Assembly: GCA_034008185.1 (NCBI GenBank)
Contig: CM067083.1
Location: 118,008,837 to 118,072,836 of the forward strand
DNA length: 64,000 bases
Source of the DNA: Gorsachius magnificus
Lineage: Eukaryota; Chordata; Aves; Pelecaniformes; Ardeidae
Reading direction: 5' to 3'
In this document: piece after piece, positions 39,944-51,000 of the stretch
Layout of the letters: each line of letters starts with the position of its first letter
Numbering within the stretch: the first letter of the stretch is position 1
Program-made: the position numbers and the translations under genes
The notes under the pieces: model-generated
What the model saw: only the letters and a program-made list of their open reading frames with translations
The model's database searches: none
What the model was told of the DNA's origin: nothing

Positions 39944-40612
39944 GGTTCTGCTACATGTACCACACACTGGAGGCATCTTTATTCTAGCTCTTGGCTATAG
40001 GTGAGAGCTCCACCAGCTGGTTAAGAAATGGTAGGCTTGTGTAACTACCTGAGCTGTAGCGAAGCATTTGAGTGCTTAGAATAAGATGCTCATCCTTTTT
40101 CCCTTGGGATTGCTCTCAGAGCATGCAGAGCTTGGTCCTTGCCTCTCAAGTGGATCAGGCACTTGGGGATACCACCCCATCTATATTCCTCTACTTCAGT
40201 GCCATCAGCAATTACATGAAGCAGGTGTCTCATTCTCTCCTTGTGGTGGCTATGTGTTTTGTGCATATGGTCTGTACTGGGATTGGACTGCTCTCACGCT
40301 GAGTTTTCTTTTTTTCTTCTCAGAATAAGCCACATCAGAGACTTCATAACCAAGTATCAAGGATCAGAGGGAAGTGTTCCCTTCACACTGACTACTTCGC
40401 TGCCGTTCCGAGAGCTACGAGACGAGACACTCACACTAGAGGAAGCAAAGTTGAAAAATGCCGTTGTTGTTCAGAGACTTCAGAAAACAACTGAACCTTT
40501 CAGGCTCTTAGTGATAAAAGCACCTGACAACGACTATAAAACTGCTGCTACACCTAATGGACAGCTCAAGAATGAGCAAAAAAACGCTATCAAAAGTACA
40601 AGATCAAATTAG
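26213..40612 (+). CDS. UBXN2A: UBXN2A, UBX domain-containing protein 2A (complete, 6 coding exons)
   Basis: UBXN2A is a p97/VCP cofactor that binds the ATPase through its UBX domain. It is linked to ER-Golgi localisation, nicotinic receptor trafficking and control of mortalin (established knowledge of the family). Joining 26,213-26,253, 27,680-27,815, 29,658-29,767, 31,324-31,464, 37,303-37,467 and 40,324-40,612 gives an uninterrupted 293-residue protein. All introns have GT/AG ends and phases agree. Residues 1-59 form a variable N-terminus containing the conserved [13 protein letters not shown]. Residues 60 to about 143 form the SEP domain ([31 protein letters not shown]). Residues 175 to about 252 form the UBX domain ([32 protein letters not shown]). 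Human UBXN2A is about 259 residues; the excess is mostly a 41-residue C-terminal tail. The start is the first ATG in its exon and the product begins MKDMDNIK, as in the mammalian protein. Confidence 0.95.
27680..27815 (+). CDS. UBXN2A: UBXN2A coding exon 2
   Basis: Acceptor ttctgcag, donor GTAGGC. Its first base completes Trp14, then 45 codons give the variable N-terminal region, including [14 protein letters not shown]. It ends in phase 0. The open frame continues past the donor to 27,920, but that extension has no homology and is intronic. Confidence 0.93.
27816..29657 (+). other. UBXN2A: UBXN2A intron between coding exons 2 and 3
   Basis: AT-rich, with an A-rich run near 28,735-28,756 and T runs near 29,375. 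No recognisable exon or CR1 fragment. Confidence 0.6.
29658..29767 (+). CDS. UBXN2A: UBXN2A coding exon 3 (SEP domain, first part)
   Basis: Acceptor ctttatag, perfect donor GTGAGT. It encodes residues 60-95 plus two bases of Gly96. The core motif is [18 protein letters not shown], the signature of SEP domains, found in p47/NSFL1C and UBXN2 proteins. Confidence 0.95.
29768..31323 (+). other. UBXN2A: UBXN2A intron between coding exons 3 and 4
   Basis: No exon or repeat family recognised. A short imperfect tandem duplication of gagaatataatttta occurs at about 30,415-30,447. Confidence 0.6.
31324..31464 (+). CDS. UBXN2A: UBXN2A coding exon 4 (SEP domain, second part)
   Basis: Acceptor tttttaag, perfect donor GTGAGT. 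It encodes residues 96-142 plus two bases of Ser143, with [11 protein letters not shown], the acidic/lysine stretch [13 protein letters not shown], and [12 protein letters not shown], which closes the SEP fold. Confidence 0.95.
31528..32090 (-). mobile_element. Old, diverged CR1 LINE fragment (antisense)
   Basis: In plus orientation it starts with tcataattcaggttggaagtg, a decayed form of the antisense CR1 3' end, then runs through blocks typical of older CR1 families (ctcctgctcaaagcagg, the gaagaatctggttccg region, tgaagaaggcccctc). It is more diverged than the CR1 copies at 3.4, 33 and 58 kb. Boundaries are approximate. Confidence 0.75.
32091..33123 (+). other. UBXN2A: UBXN2A intron 4 segment between two CR1 copies
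   Basis: About 1 kb of unremarkable intronic DNA; nothing further recognised. Confidence 0.5.
33124..34010 (-). mobile_element. CR1 LINE, 890-bp 3' fragment (antisense)
   Basis: This is the longest CR1 copy in the window. It opens with the inverted 3' tail (acagaatcgtttaggttgg) and reads back through the 3'UTR into ORF2. The minus frame from 33,980 to about 33,420 encodes 186 residues of the C-terminal reverse transcriptase region ([38 protein letters not shown]). A frameshift near 33,430 separates it from the last part ([19 protein letters not shown]). It is 5'-truncated near 34,010 and inactive. Confidence 0.95.
35425..35480. repeat. Possible ancient amniote LINE remnant
   Basis: The stretch gaccactgggctaaaatg resembles the block ccactgggctaaa of old L3/CR1-like repeats conserved across amniotes. 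It is short and unconfirmed. Confidence 0.3.
36030..36145. repeat. Probable ancient amniote LINE (L3/CR1-like) remnant
   Basis: The order of blocks (gcctagaagttagggcactt, then tcaggctgagaaggacttgag, cccaaggctctaac) follows a known old amniote repeat in which ggttagggcactcacctggga precedes a cagaggacttgaacc block. It is heavily diverged; the family name is from memory. Confidence 0.4.
37303..37467 (+). CDS. UBXN2A: UBXN2A coding exon 5 (linker and start of UBX)
   Basis: Acceptor tcttttcag, donor GTAAAG. It encodes residues 143-197 plus two bases of Arg198: a polar linker ([16 protein letters not shown]) and the first UBX strands, [23 protein letters not shown]. Confidence 0.95.
37468..40323 (+). 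other. UBXN2A: UBXN2A last coding intron
   Basis: Intronic DNA with a TTA microsatellite at 39.9 kb. No exon or mobile element recognised. Confidence 0.6.
39905..39943. repeat. (TAT)n microsatellite, 13 units
   Basis: Thirteen perfect trinucleotide units in the last UBXN2A intron, about 380 bp before the final exon. It is long enough to be length-polymorphic. Confidence 0.95.
40324..40612 (+). CDS. UBXN2A: UBXN2A last coding exon (UBX end and C-terminal tail)
   Basis: Acceptor ttcttctcag; stop TAG at 40,610-40,612. It encodes residues 198-293. The UBX domain ends near VVVQRLQK (residue 252). The usual p97-contact loop reads LPFREL in place of a strict FPR, as is normal for this subfamily. 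After the domain comes a polar, lysine- and asparagine-rich tail of 41 residues that is longer than the human one as I recall it. Confidence 0.93.
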
Positions 40613-43600
40613 CTTTTAGCTGGCCAAAAGCTACATGCAGGTGGAACTAGACAAAACCAAAAATGTAACCAGCAATATCTGGATGCGCTCTCATCCTCAC
40701 GTACTGTGCTCTTAGAGCAAAATGTGTGCTGTGCTATCATCTGCTATAATAGGAGTATTTTTAACTGAATCTGGTGGTCAGAGCCTGGCTAAATAATGTA
40801 GCAGAGGTAACTGTGCAACAGGTCATCCTTAGAATTTCCTTAGGTAGAAAGCTTCTTAGTTCTTTAATGAGTGTATGTAGGCAGAGACTTAATTACTACT
40901 GATAGCACCTTTTAAGAAAAATTGTATTTATTTTTGCACTTTGGACTAAAGTGAAACTGAACTGATTGCTTTCACTTGCATTTCGGTGTAAGCTGCTGCA
41001 GTTTGCATTCTTCTCACAGTAACTTTTAGACAACAGATGCTGCAGGGAAGGTCACACTGAACTCTTAACTAACTTGAAAAATCTTTGATATCAGTATCTT
41101 CAGGATTTAACTTTTATCACAGGATCGGCAGTGTAATGTTCTATCAAGTCTTTGTATGGTGGTAGGTGCCTGTGTGAGAAGATAGAAATGAGGTAGTCTG
41201 GTGCACACTGCATATGAAGTGCCTCAAAGTAAGCTCTGAAGGAATTGTTACTACCAGTGGTCAAAGTGGTTTCTGCCTCTTGTGCTGCTACGGGTGTCTT
41301 ACAGATAGGGTGATGTTAAACTACCTAGCTCATTAGGATAGAGATCCACTTTTAGCCTTGTCATATAAAAACTTCAGGTTTTCTGGAGATTACCATACAG
41401 GAATAATGGCCTAGAGGAACACAGTTGGTTTTGTACTGTACGTCTGCCTCTGTCCTGAACTGGCCAGCAGATTGAGACACTAATTGCATGTGGCCAAGTT
41501 TCTAAGATGTTGAAAATCCTTATTTGAAAACTGAGGCTTCTTTCCCCCCCCCTCCACCCCATTTCCACCCAAATCTTTTATTTTTATCTTCATGTACTTG
41601 AGGCATAAAATTTGTAGCCAACTATTCCATGTTTTGTTAAAGGAGAAATTAACATAAAGACTGAATTTGTACTGGTTTTGCTAAGTAGCATGTGGGTTTG
41701 TGAACGGAACTAGGGTCTCTAGGTAAGACTTATCCTGGGGCCTTCAATGAGCACTGACCAGTTTGCGCTACCTACGCAAATGGATGATTGTTGGGGTTGT
41801 GCTTCTTCCGCGTGTTGAATGAAAAATGGGTTTGGGATTTCCTGATTGTGTTCTAAATGGAAAATGACTTACTTGGATTGAGTTGAATTCTATCTAAAAG
41901 TTGTGTTACTTCAAACTAGACATGCGCTTACTTCATTCCCAGGGATGTAAAATTGTTTTTCTTCAGCATCTCTCCTGGTATGTTTGAGGGCAGTGAAATG
42001 GAAGTCAACTGCACAAATATCTATTCAGTGTATTCAGAAAGCAAATCTCTGAAAACTATGCAGTTAACTGTTTTCAGTGCTATAAACTTGATGTGCTACG
42101 GCGTTTATGTAGCAAATAATACAACTAAATATTCTTTGCTCTTGCACTGACTCCTATATGAAAAGCCCACCAGATCTCTGGTAGTAGAAAGAAACTTGCA
42201 GACAAATCCACTAGTAAAATTGAAGAGACAAGTCACGTACAGACATGGATCCAAACCTCAGTTTGCAGAGCTTCCTGAACAGTGAAATTTTATTAATCGG
42301 TGCATTTGAATTTGTCTTAATGTAAAACTAAGTATTAGAAAACCACTCATGCTTTATTGTAAGCTCAACTGTTATTATCTAAAAGGTGCATGAAACATCA
42401 AAGTAGCAATATGCTATTCCTGCATTTGCAACATAGAAATTCAAAGGAATAATTAGTGTTAGATTGGCTGAAATTGAAGGGGTGGGATGTGTGTCAAATT
42501 TTAAGGTAGGTAAATCTATTTTGTTGTTATCAAAAGATCATGGTTTTGGAAAAGAGCAGTAAGTATTTAGTATTTCAACATTGTTTCGTGTCTGCTTACC
42601 AGTATTTTAAGAGGCTGGATATCTTGATTCTGTCTGGCTATATATTGTGCTTTACTGAAGTCAACTGTTACTGGCTACAGCTTTGGTGTATTTTAGTGTG
42701 TATTTGCAGTTTGAAGTGTCATGATCTTAATTACAAGATGAGAGCAAATCTTAAAAAAGTCAAAAGAGCGATGCTGACTGCACTAATCCCCTCTTAGACC
42801 AGAAAGTACCTTTAAAAAAAGGCAACAACCTGTGATTGGGTAACTTACTTCCTAATTTGGAGAAAATCTTTGGAATGAATACAGGGCTCTCCTAAATCTA
42901 ATTGGTTTCGGTCAATTTGTAAAGGCTGATTAGCTACCTGTAGTGTCTGGACAGCCTAATCTCTTGCTCAGCGCTGCAGACAGCTATTGTGCTTTGGTCA
43001 AACAACAGTAAAACTAGCTTGATCAATGCTTGAGCTTGTGAAACACAAATACTATCAGTTATTCATTGTTTCTTCACAGGCCTTCACTGGTGTGAGTAAA
43101 GCCTGTGCATTAACATAATTTACAGCAAAATTGAAACAGCCTGGAAAAGAACAAAGGAAGGAAATGTTTTCTGTAGGTTTTTTTTCCTTCATGAAGAAAC
43201 ATGCAAATGCAGGTAACAAAGATTTAATGTTACGAGGATGGTGTTGTGTGAAGAGGAAACAGAGAACCTAAATGTTGAATTTGAATGTTACATGCATACC
43301 TTGTATCTAGCTTGGTATTTTAGAACAAATTATGTATTGGGGCTAGGGGACCGAGCAGTCCACCCCTGTTTTGAAACCCATTTGGCCTCAGCTTCTAGGG
43401 ACCCCTTTGAGCCTAAAAGCTTCAGAGAATTTTCAACAAGGCCTATTAAGGCCACAATTTCAGGTCTGTTTTCTTAAAAAACTTTTTCAATGCCTTTTTC
43501 TTTCACAATTTTGCATATTTGCTATAATTATTCTTGTCAAATGAGGATGCCCAGGATTTGCATATTGGTACTTCATGGCGTAGTTTGCAGTGGCTGTGCA

Positions 43601-43900
43601 GTACCCACCAAGAGACGCTGTCAGTAGCAAAGCTCTCTGAATCAGGTGAGCTAGGAAGTCCTGTGTGTGTAGATGAGTCCTCATCTTCCCAAGGTGACCA
43701 GACCACCGAGTCCTCATATGCTTCTTGTTTAAACCCTCTTCTCTCAGGCTGTCTCCTGTTGAAAGAATTCATACTTCAAAATGGTTTGTTTTTGTTTGTT
43801 TTTTTTTTCTTCAATGCAGAGCATGCTTGCAAGACCATTTTCCTGTGGGCAGAGCGGTGGTGAACTTGTACTGCCTAAATAATGGTGTCAGCTCCAGGGC
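40613..43900 (+). other. UBXN2A: UBXN2A 3'UTR and spacer to MFSD2B
   Basis: The sequence after the stop codon must include the UBXN2A 3'UTR. I found no canonical AATAAA between the stop and the next CpG island. A TATAAA variant lies at about 41,361, and other weak candidates exist, so the transcript end cannot be fixed. No repeats of a known family were recognised. Open frames (for example 42,540-42,797) look random. Confidence 0.5.
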
Positions 43901-43919
43901 CTTCGAGGGCAGCAGCCGC

Positions 43920-45000
43920 TCTGGCCGCAGCGTGCCTCCTGCGTCACGTGCGTTTTTTGCTGGCTGGTGTGGTTATAAATCGATATAAATCGGAAAACAA
44001 TGCAGGATGGAGCCGGTATTTTTTAGGCTTCGGATGAAAACAGCCCCAGAAACCTTCGCCGTCTTTAAGCGCTTCGCTGCCGGGCGAGGCGGGAGCAGCA
44101 GCCGCCGGGGCGCGCGGCGCGGTGGCGGGCTGTGCGCGGGCGCCCGGGCCGGTCAGCGGCCTTCCGTGCCATGGGGCCCGGGGTTTTCCTCACGGGCGGC
44201 TCCCGCGGCGGTCCCCACCGGAAAGAACGAGGCCGGCGTCGGTGCCGTCGCCGCCGGCGGCTGCCCCGCTCCTCTCCACAGGGGAAGTGGCATGGAGGGA
44301 CGGGCGGGGAGAGGGCTCCTCCGGCGGGGCGCAGCGCTTGCCCGGGGGGGCTGCGAGGGACGCCGCGGGCGCCCGGCGGAGCAGGTAAGGGGCTGGGGGG
44401 GGGGGAAGGCGGCCGCCGTGGGGCCTGAGGAGCCGCTCGGCCACAGTCCCGGAGGGAGAGCGGGGTCGGGCTCCGGGGCGCGCGGAGTGGTCCCCCCCGC
44501 TCCGGCGCGATGTTTTTTTTTTTACTTCTATTGCCGGCAGGTTACGCGGAGGGGGGTGGGCTGGGGGCAGCCTGAGCTTGCTGCTGCCCCGGTTTGTGTG
44601 GCGCTTCGTGAGCGGCGCAGCCTGTCTCGGCGAGGTACCTGAAACAGCTCTTAAATCCTTACCCCCCCCCGGCTCTGTCACCGAGGAGCTCCGCGTAACT
44701 CTGGTCTTTTCCCTCGAGTGCACTGTAGGGTATTTACTGTCCGCTTCGGTGGCAGGGAAAAAGCTCATTGGCTTTCCACTTTCTCTTCCCTCCGGGGCTG
44801 GCTCTCCGAGCAAGGCAGGTGGGGCACGGGCGGCAGGAGAGGGGCGGGCGGGGGGGGGGGTTCGCTCTCCTCAGGGAGCCTCATCGACTCCTGACTTCCA
44901 GACGAGTGGTTGCGAGTGAGAGAGTATCTAAATGCCTCCTCTTCAGACTCGGTGCTTGCCGAAATAGGGGTGGAGAGGGCGGTAAGAAGGTGAGTGAGGA
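43920..45000. promoter_or_regulatory. MFSD2B: CpG island and MFSD2B promoter
   Basis: GC- and CpG-rich block beginning just after an E-box of the GTCACGTG type (43,943-43,950). Two TATA-like elements follow: TTATAAAT at 43,973-43,980 and ATATAAAT at 43,983-43,990. With a TATA box there, transcription would start near 44,005-44,020, leaving about 280 nt of 5'UTR before the proposed ATG at 44,292. Long open frames on both strands within the island (185-211 codons) are mostly compositional. Confidence 0.7.
44292..44384 (+). CDS. MFSD2B: MFSD2B exon 1 (proposed)
   Basis: Thirty-one codons, [12 protein letters not shown] through RGRPAEQ, ending at donor GCAG|GTAAGG in phase 0, exactly what exon 2 (phase 0, starting DYRLS) needs. 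The ATG has G at -3 and G at +4, a good context. Like the mammalian N-terminus it is basic and polar, ending just before helix 1 (human has RGRED... before RLSFC). The same frame is open upstream to an ATG at 44,007, so a longer N-terminus cannot be excluded. No transcript evidence. Confidence 0.6.
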
Positions 45001-48000
45001 TTCCCCTTGCTCCGTGGCTCTTGAGGGGGTATCTGGTAAAACTGGGAAGGGGCAGCTTCCAAACAGGGGTCAACGTGAAGAGCACTCGAGCCACAGAGCT
45101 CATCGGACGCTGTGGACACATGCTGTTCTGGTTTGGATTTTTGTGTTCAGAAAGCATCTTGGTGAATTCACAGGAGAAATCTGCAGATTTTGAACAGAAA
45201 TACGCCCTGTTTGGCTCACAGAGCCCCTCAGCACTACATTGCTGGCAGCTGGAAGAATATCCTGGGAAAGCACCGTTGTAAGCTGCCTTGCTCATATGCC
45301 CTCTCCAGGTGTCTGCACCCAAGCCCCGCTCCCGTTACTATTTCTACTCGGGGGTGGGCTGACATCGCTAAGAAACCTGGAAACAGTCTTCGGGATACTT
45401 GGTATGAGGGACCTGGGACATGAGCTGTGACTGTCACACTTGTGCTTTTGAAAGGCAATTGTATGGCCACTAGCAGAACAGAAACATTACCACTGTTAAT
45501 TCTACATGGAGAGAAAAGCTGAGTCAAAAGCTGTTCCTCGTCAGCTACATTTTCACTGTTTCTCGATAAACCTAGACTAGTGTTTATCTTTGAGTCACAG
45601 ATTTTGCTCTTTCGTCTTACTGCTTTTAAATTACTTGGTTCAGTTCTGGACTCAACTGATAAAGAATAGCTTAGGACCAAATGTGGCTGCTTCCTCTGCC
45701 CATAATGTTCATGCAATATCTTCGCACAGTTGGAAAGAGTTGTTTTCAGTGTGCTTAAATACTTTCTAAAGAAAATAAGATGATCTGTTATGAACATTGT
45801 ATTCAATTTCTGTTCTGTTGAGGAAGGGAAAATTTACAAGCAATGAAAAGTATGGTTTTAACTTATAAGAGAATTAAAAATAAAGGAACTACAGTGTATG
45901 AGGTGCGTTCATTTTCTATAACAGTGTTTAAACTTACTCTTCTATTTAAGAAGCCAAATCAAATCTCTCAGCTGCTTTGCTTTCTTAGTTTACCTTGAAA
46001 CACAACTAACTTTGATATGATGGGGGCATGTATAACTACAAAATTATCAAGTTAATCTGAGAACAAAAAGGGATTATAAACTCATTTGCTCTTCCTTTCT
46101 TTTACCTCCCACCCCATCCTCTCACATTTCTTCTAAAGCTTGTAGAGGCAACTTGATGTTGACATTCAACTACACCACAGGGTTCTTGAAACAAAATTTT
46201 CATTGCAAATACTTTGTATTTTGTTCCTTATTTGACCCTTGCCTACACATGCAGGTCTCTAGTGAATTTTTGGACTACTTCAAGCTTACTGGCAAACTTA
46301 CACAGGTGAAAAAGCTTTCATGGAATTTTTGCAGAAATCAAGCAATTTCTGTTGCTTGAGGAAGCAACGCAGCAGGGAAATTCAGCCTTAAAAGAAAAAC
46401 CCTGTTAGTTGTTCATAGCCAATGCACCGCTGTTGGTCATGCTGCTCTGCACAAGTGCGATGTTATCCTTCTCAAGATAGTTTCTGGTGTCATTTATTAG
46501 CAATATCATATAAACCCCACCAAGGCTGGGGCTCTTACTCCTCTAGATCCTGTAAAGGACAGCTGCCATGTATGTCATTTCTACTCTTAACTGAAGCCCA
46601 GGAAATGATAAATCATAGAATCACTTTGGTTGGAAAAGACCTTTAAGATCATCGAGTCCAATAAAGAAGGAAGTGTTTCAGCTTTACTGGCGCAGAGACA
46701 TACCTTCATTTTTACTGCTGTCTCGTAGGGTACTGAGGTAGAAAATAGAGTGATTACCATACAACTTCAGTATCGAGAGTCAGAATAGATTATAGGCTGC
46801 TTCTTTTGGAAAGAGACACCAGAATGTAGAGTCTGAATGATTGTTTCTCAGCAGATGGAAACTCAGGGCTGTTCAATGAAATGACCAGGTAGTAGATCTG
46901 CAATGAACGCAGTGGCGTTTCCTTTCACGGCAGGTGTCATTCACATGTAGAACTGCTGTGGTTTATTATGGCATAATGTACGAATGAGTTCTGAAAGTAA
47001 TTAGGCAAAAAAAAAAAAAGGAGAACAGGTATTGAACAGTGATCAGGATCTAACCTCTGTTTCAGGAAGCTCATGAACTGCTGATTCCCTGCATTTCTGT
47101 GGCTTGACCAAACAGGACACCCCTGTATGCTATGTCTGTCTGACAGCTTGTTTTATTCTGAAAGTAACATTCATAACCAAAATTTAGTGAAAACTTAACT
47201 ACTGCTGTAACCAAAGTATTAACTTTGCTTTAAGGTCATCTGGGAGAGTGCTTCAGAAAGTAGTCAAGCAGCATCCTGGGGGCGTATGGAATCACAGCGA
47301 GACTTTAAAAAGAAAATAAATGTGTTAAGACTGTACATTTTCTAACCATTAAACTGATGTAAAGACAGGAGTACTACCTACAGCCTGTAAGTTTAGAACT
47401 TGGTTGACTGTTTTGTGTACTGCAACTTTAATTAGACTAATTCTTAAAACCTTAACATTATTTGTGCTATAAAATGTTTTGGAATCATGTATTTTATGTA
47501 GAGGCATTTATTTTTTCTGTGTTATCATGGCCTTAGCAATTGAAAGGATGAGGGTCAATGGTTTTAAACTGAAAGAGCGACATAAGGAAGATATTTTTGT
47601 GATGCAGGAGGTGAGACACTGGAACCGGTTGCCTGGAGAAGTTGTGGGTGCACCATCCCTGGAAGTGTTCAAGGCCAGGTTGGACGGGGCTCTGAGCAAC
47701 CTGATCTAGCGAGAAACGTCCCTGCCCATGGCAGGGGATTTGGACGAGATGGACTTTAAAAGTCCCTTCTCAGCCCAAACCATTCTGTGATTCTGTGACT
47801 GACAGCTAGTAGGGAAAATAAGCAGGAAAGAGGCGTTATGGTTCTGAAAGTTTTTCTCGGCTTGTTTTGAGGGTGGAATGGGATACAGGATTTACATAGC
47901 AGTGGTTTATATCTCTTGATTTCAGCTGGAAGTCATCTTGCCAATGCTTGGAGATGAGAAGGGAAGGTATCAAAGGAAAATAAACTTACAAAGTAGTTTA

Positions 48001-51000
48001 ATTCCTGGGAGGAGGGAGGTGAAGCTAGGAGAGAAGGGAATGATTAAAAAATGAAAGTGTGATAAAGTTTAAAAGTACCCAGCCCCTGAAGTAAAGCTCA
48101 AGAGGATGGGGTTGTGAGTCAAGCAAACAAGATTCTATAGACCCCACAAATCTAGTAGTAAAGCTCACATTTAATAGGATTTATGTATGAAAAAAAGTTA
48201 CTTTGTACAGCAACTACATATATAGTCTGTTCTGTTTAAAATCTCTTATCGAATTAAATAGTATATTGTTATGATTAAGTCTATCTTGTGACAGTTTGCC
48301 ACTCTTTTTTTTTTCCCCTGGAAAGAAGAAAATTGCCCATATGGAGTACAAGTGAGGCCTGCTGTGGCGATACCATTTTTCAGCTTGTGCCCTGACGCTG
48401 TCCCCTTTACAAGGGCATAGTAACAGGATGCCACCACATCTTTCTCTGTGGAAACACAAAAAGGAAAGAGTTCTGATACTCATGCTTGCTTGTTCACACC
48501 CACTCAGAAAAAAAATAGTTCAAAGGAAAATGGTTAGGTGATGAAGGCTCTGTCTAAAAGTCTAAAACTTATCAAAATTGTTAGGTAGTAAAGATGATGG
48601 TAGTTAGTATATTTAAAAATTCTCAGAAATTTGTATTGTATCAGAATATTACATCAAAATGTATCAGAATATTATCATTGTCGTGGATGTCATTACCATA
48701 TCTCTCTTTTTATCCTGATCTAATATAAGAATTAAGGGCTTCTGTAGTCAGTTCAGAAAGAGGGCAGACCCAGGATTAATATTGCTGCTCCTCTTCATGT
48801 TTCCTGGTTCCTGCTGACAGGGATCTTTAAAGAGAGATTGAAAGCCTGAAAGTCTAAATTCGGTTGGATATGTTGTCCCTTTGAAAGGAATACAAGATTA
48901 ATGAAGAGTCATTTTCTTCCTGTATTTTGAATTTTATGGCATGAAATTAAGTCTTAAGTTTTTTTTTAAAGGCTTTCTAGTATTCTGGAAATTCTACTAT
49001 TAGAAAAAAGTGTTCTTCATTAGAATGACTCTTTTTTTCATTAGAATGTCTTCATTTTTTGTCTTTTACTGTTATGAAACTTTATTTTCTGCTTTTATCT
49101 TCCTCTTATTTGGCAATTCTATTAGAGAATATTCTTGGATGCTTACAGTACTTTTCAGACATCAAAAGGCAAATGAGAGCGCACAGTTTTGCAAGATTTT
49201 TTGAACATGCCTAGAATGACTTAGAGTCCTTCCTAAAGAGGACTTGGGCCCCAAAATCACTTTCTCTATTATGCCATCTTTCACAAAAGATAATAAAAAA
49301 GTCAAGTCAAAAGGAAGATGTGCAAAATCAAATGACTCTGCCAGGGTCATGCCAGCATTTTGTGACAAAGTAAGGAAGGAATGGAGCACAAATGTTTGGG
49401 TTCTACTCGGTCTGCATTTGACTGTGGAACTTTCCTCCTATGAATGTTGTCTAATTACTATGGTACGAGAATATATATCAATTATTATGGTCTGGAAGAT
49501 TAATATAAGACTTTTTTTTTTTAAGTTCTCAAACTTTAAAAAATCTGAATTAAACATTCAAAGACAAAACTAAGCTTAGAAAATAGTGTAACAGTATGTG
49601 CACTTCTTTGCTTCTTCTTGCTTGTTTGTAGACTTGTTCCTTTTTAATAAGCTTGTGAGAAGGTAAGTGAGCCTCGACTCCCTCATAGGAACACTGTAAT
49701 CTGGTTTTAGGGGCTGAGTTGAGGAACAAAACCATTAAAAATCAAAGGAATGAGCATCAAAATGCCTGTTGATGATGGGGGTTGAGGGCATATGGGTTTA
49801 TTAGCGGAACGAATACCTGAATTTGGTGTTAACCTTAGACTTTAACCTTATGACTTCTGTAACTTTTAACTTGTGTACCTTGTTTTTCTCATCATTTGTT
49901 CTGCTTCGTCTCGAACAGGATTACAGGCTCTCGATCTGCAGCAAGTTATGCTATGCAATAGGAGCTGCCCCAAATCAAGTGGCAGGGAGTGCTGCTGCTT
50001 TCTTCCTACAGATCTACCTGCTAGATATAGCCCATGTAAGTAGCAGAAGAAACCTTTACAGACCATAGACTTACCTCAACTCTAATGTTACTAACAAAGT
50101 TCCTGGAATGATAAAAGGTGAATTAGCTAATAAAGCTTTTAAATTGTCTTGTTATCATTGCCTCTAGCTGTTCAGCATCTTGGAAACTCCATAAACTTGC
50201 TCAGAAATATATTTTTTTTTCTTTCTTCACTAGTTTCCTTTATATCTTGAAGTGGCCATTGTTTGCTTTTAGTTTGGGATCAATAGGAGAGCTTTTGGCA
50301 CCATAGAATTCACACACTTGCAGGCACAAGAAAAAGCAGTTCTCTGTGTCAAGAGTCAGAGAGTGTAAGATAGGAGACATCTGAAACATTAATAACACCA
50401 TACCAAGGTTGTGGAGTTTTGTTCATTTGGTTTAGGTAAAAATCACTACAGTTGCATCCCATAGTCAACATAATTTCACATACATTTTTTTTGCTTTGTC
50501 TAGGATAATTTCTTTGAAAAGAAAGCTGAGTTATCCTTCCTGAAGGTTCTTTGCTTCCAGTCTCTGGCTTTCTGGTGCAGAAGCAGACCTGGCAAAACAA
50601 AGCAGTAGGAGTCATCCCATTCATCTGACTTTCAGCTGCTCCAGCTAGATTTCAGGACAGCAGAGAAACAAAGAAAATCAATTTATAAGCATTTTTTTAC
50701 TGTGTTGGATTGTCTTGTATGACTGCATGGTAACTAGGTGGGACAGATAAAGTATTATAGTGTAGAAAAAAGGATTTTAGGGAGAGGGGGCCAAATTGCA
50801 GGGACTGTGAGAACAGCTGTGGCTGAAACTACATGAGTGGCTTTCAGCACTGATGACTGTTTTTAATTGCTGGAAATAACAGGAGGTTCTGGATCAGATA
50901 TCATTATCCATTTGCTGTTTAAGATGTAGAAAGACAGGATATCATGACAGGGGGAGTGGAGGTGTCCAAAAGATTGGGTTTATGGTTTTCCTATAAAAGT

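Larger units (their letters stand above)
44385..49918 (+). other. MFSD2B: MFSD2B intron 1
   Basis: About 5.5 kb, starting in the CpG island. It contains two CR1 fragments (46.6 and 47.5 kb), a 23-bp tandem duplication at 48.64 kb and several T runs. A minus-strand open frame at 45,234-45,806 (190 codons) has no recognisable family and is not called. Confidence 0.6.

Noticed and set aside
44190..45322. Minus-strand frames of 207 and 185 codons in the third island
   Set aside because: They overlap the proposed MFSD2B exon 1 and promoter, are low complexity and have no recognisable domain.
45234..45806. 190-codon minus-strand frame in MFSD2B intron 1
   Set aside because: Not in extreme GC, so it drew attention, but the sequence resembles no family I know and has no promoter or splice context. 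Probably a chance ORF.
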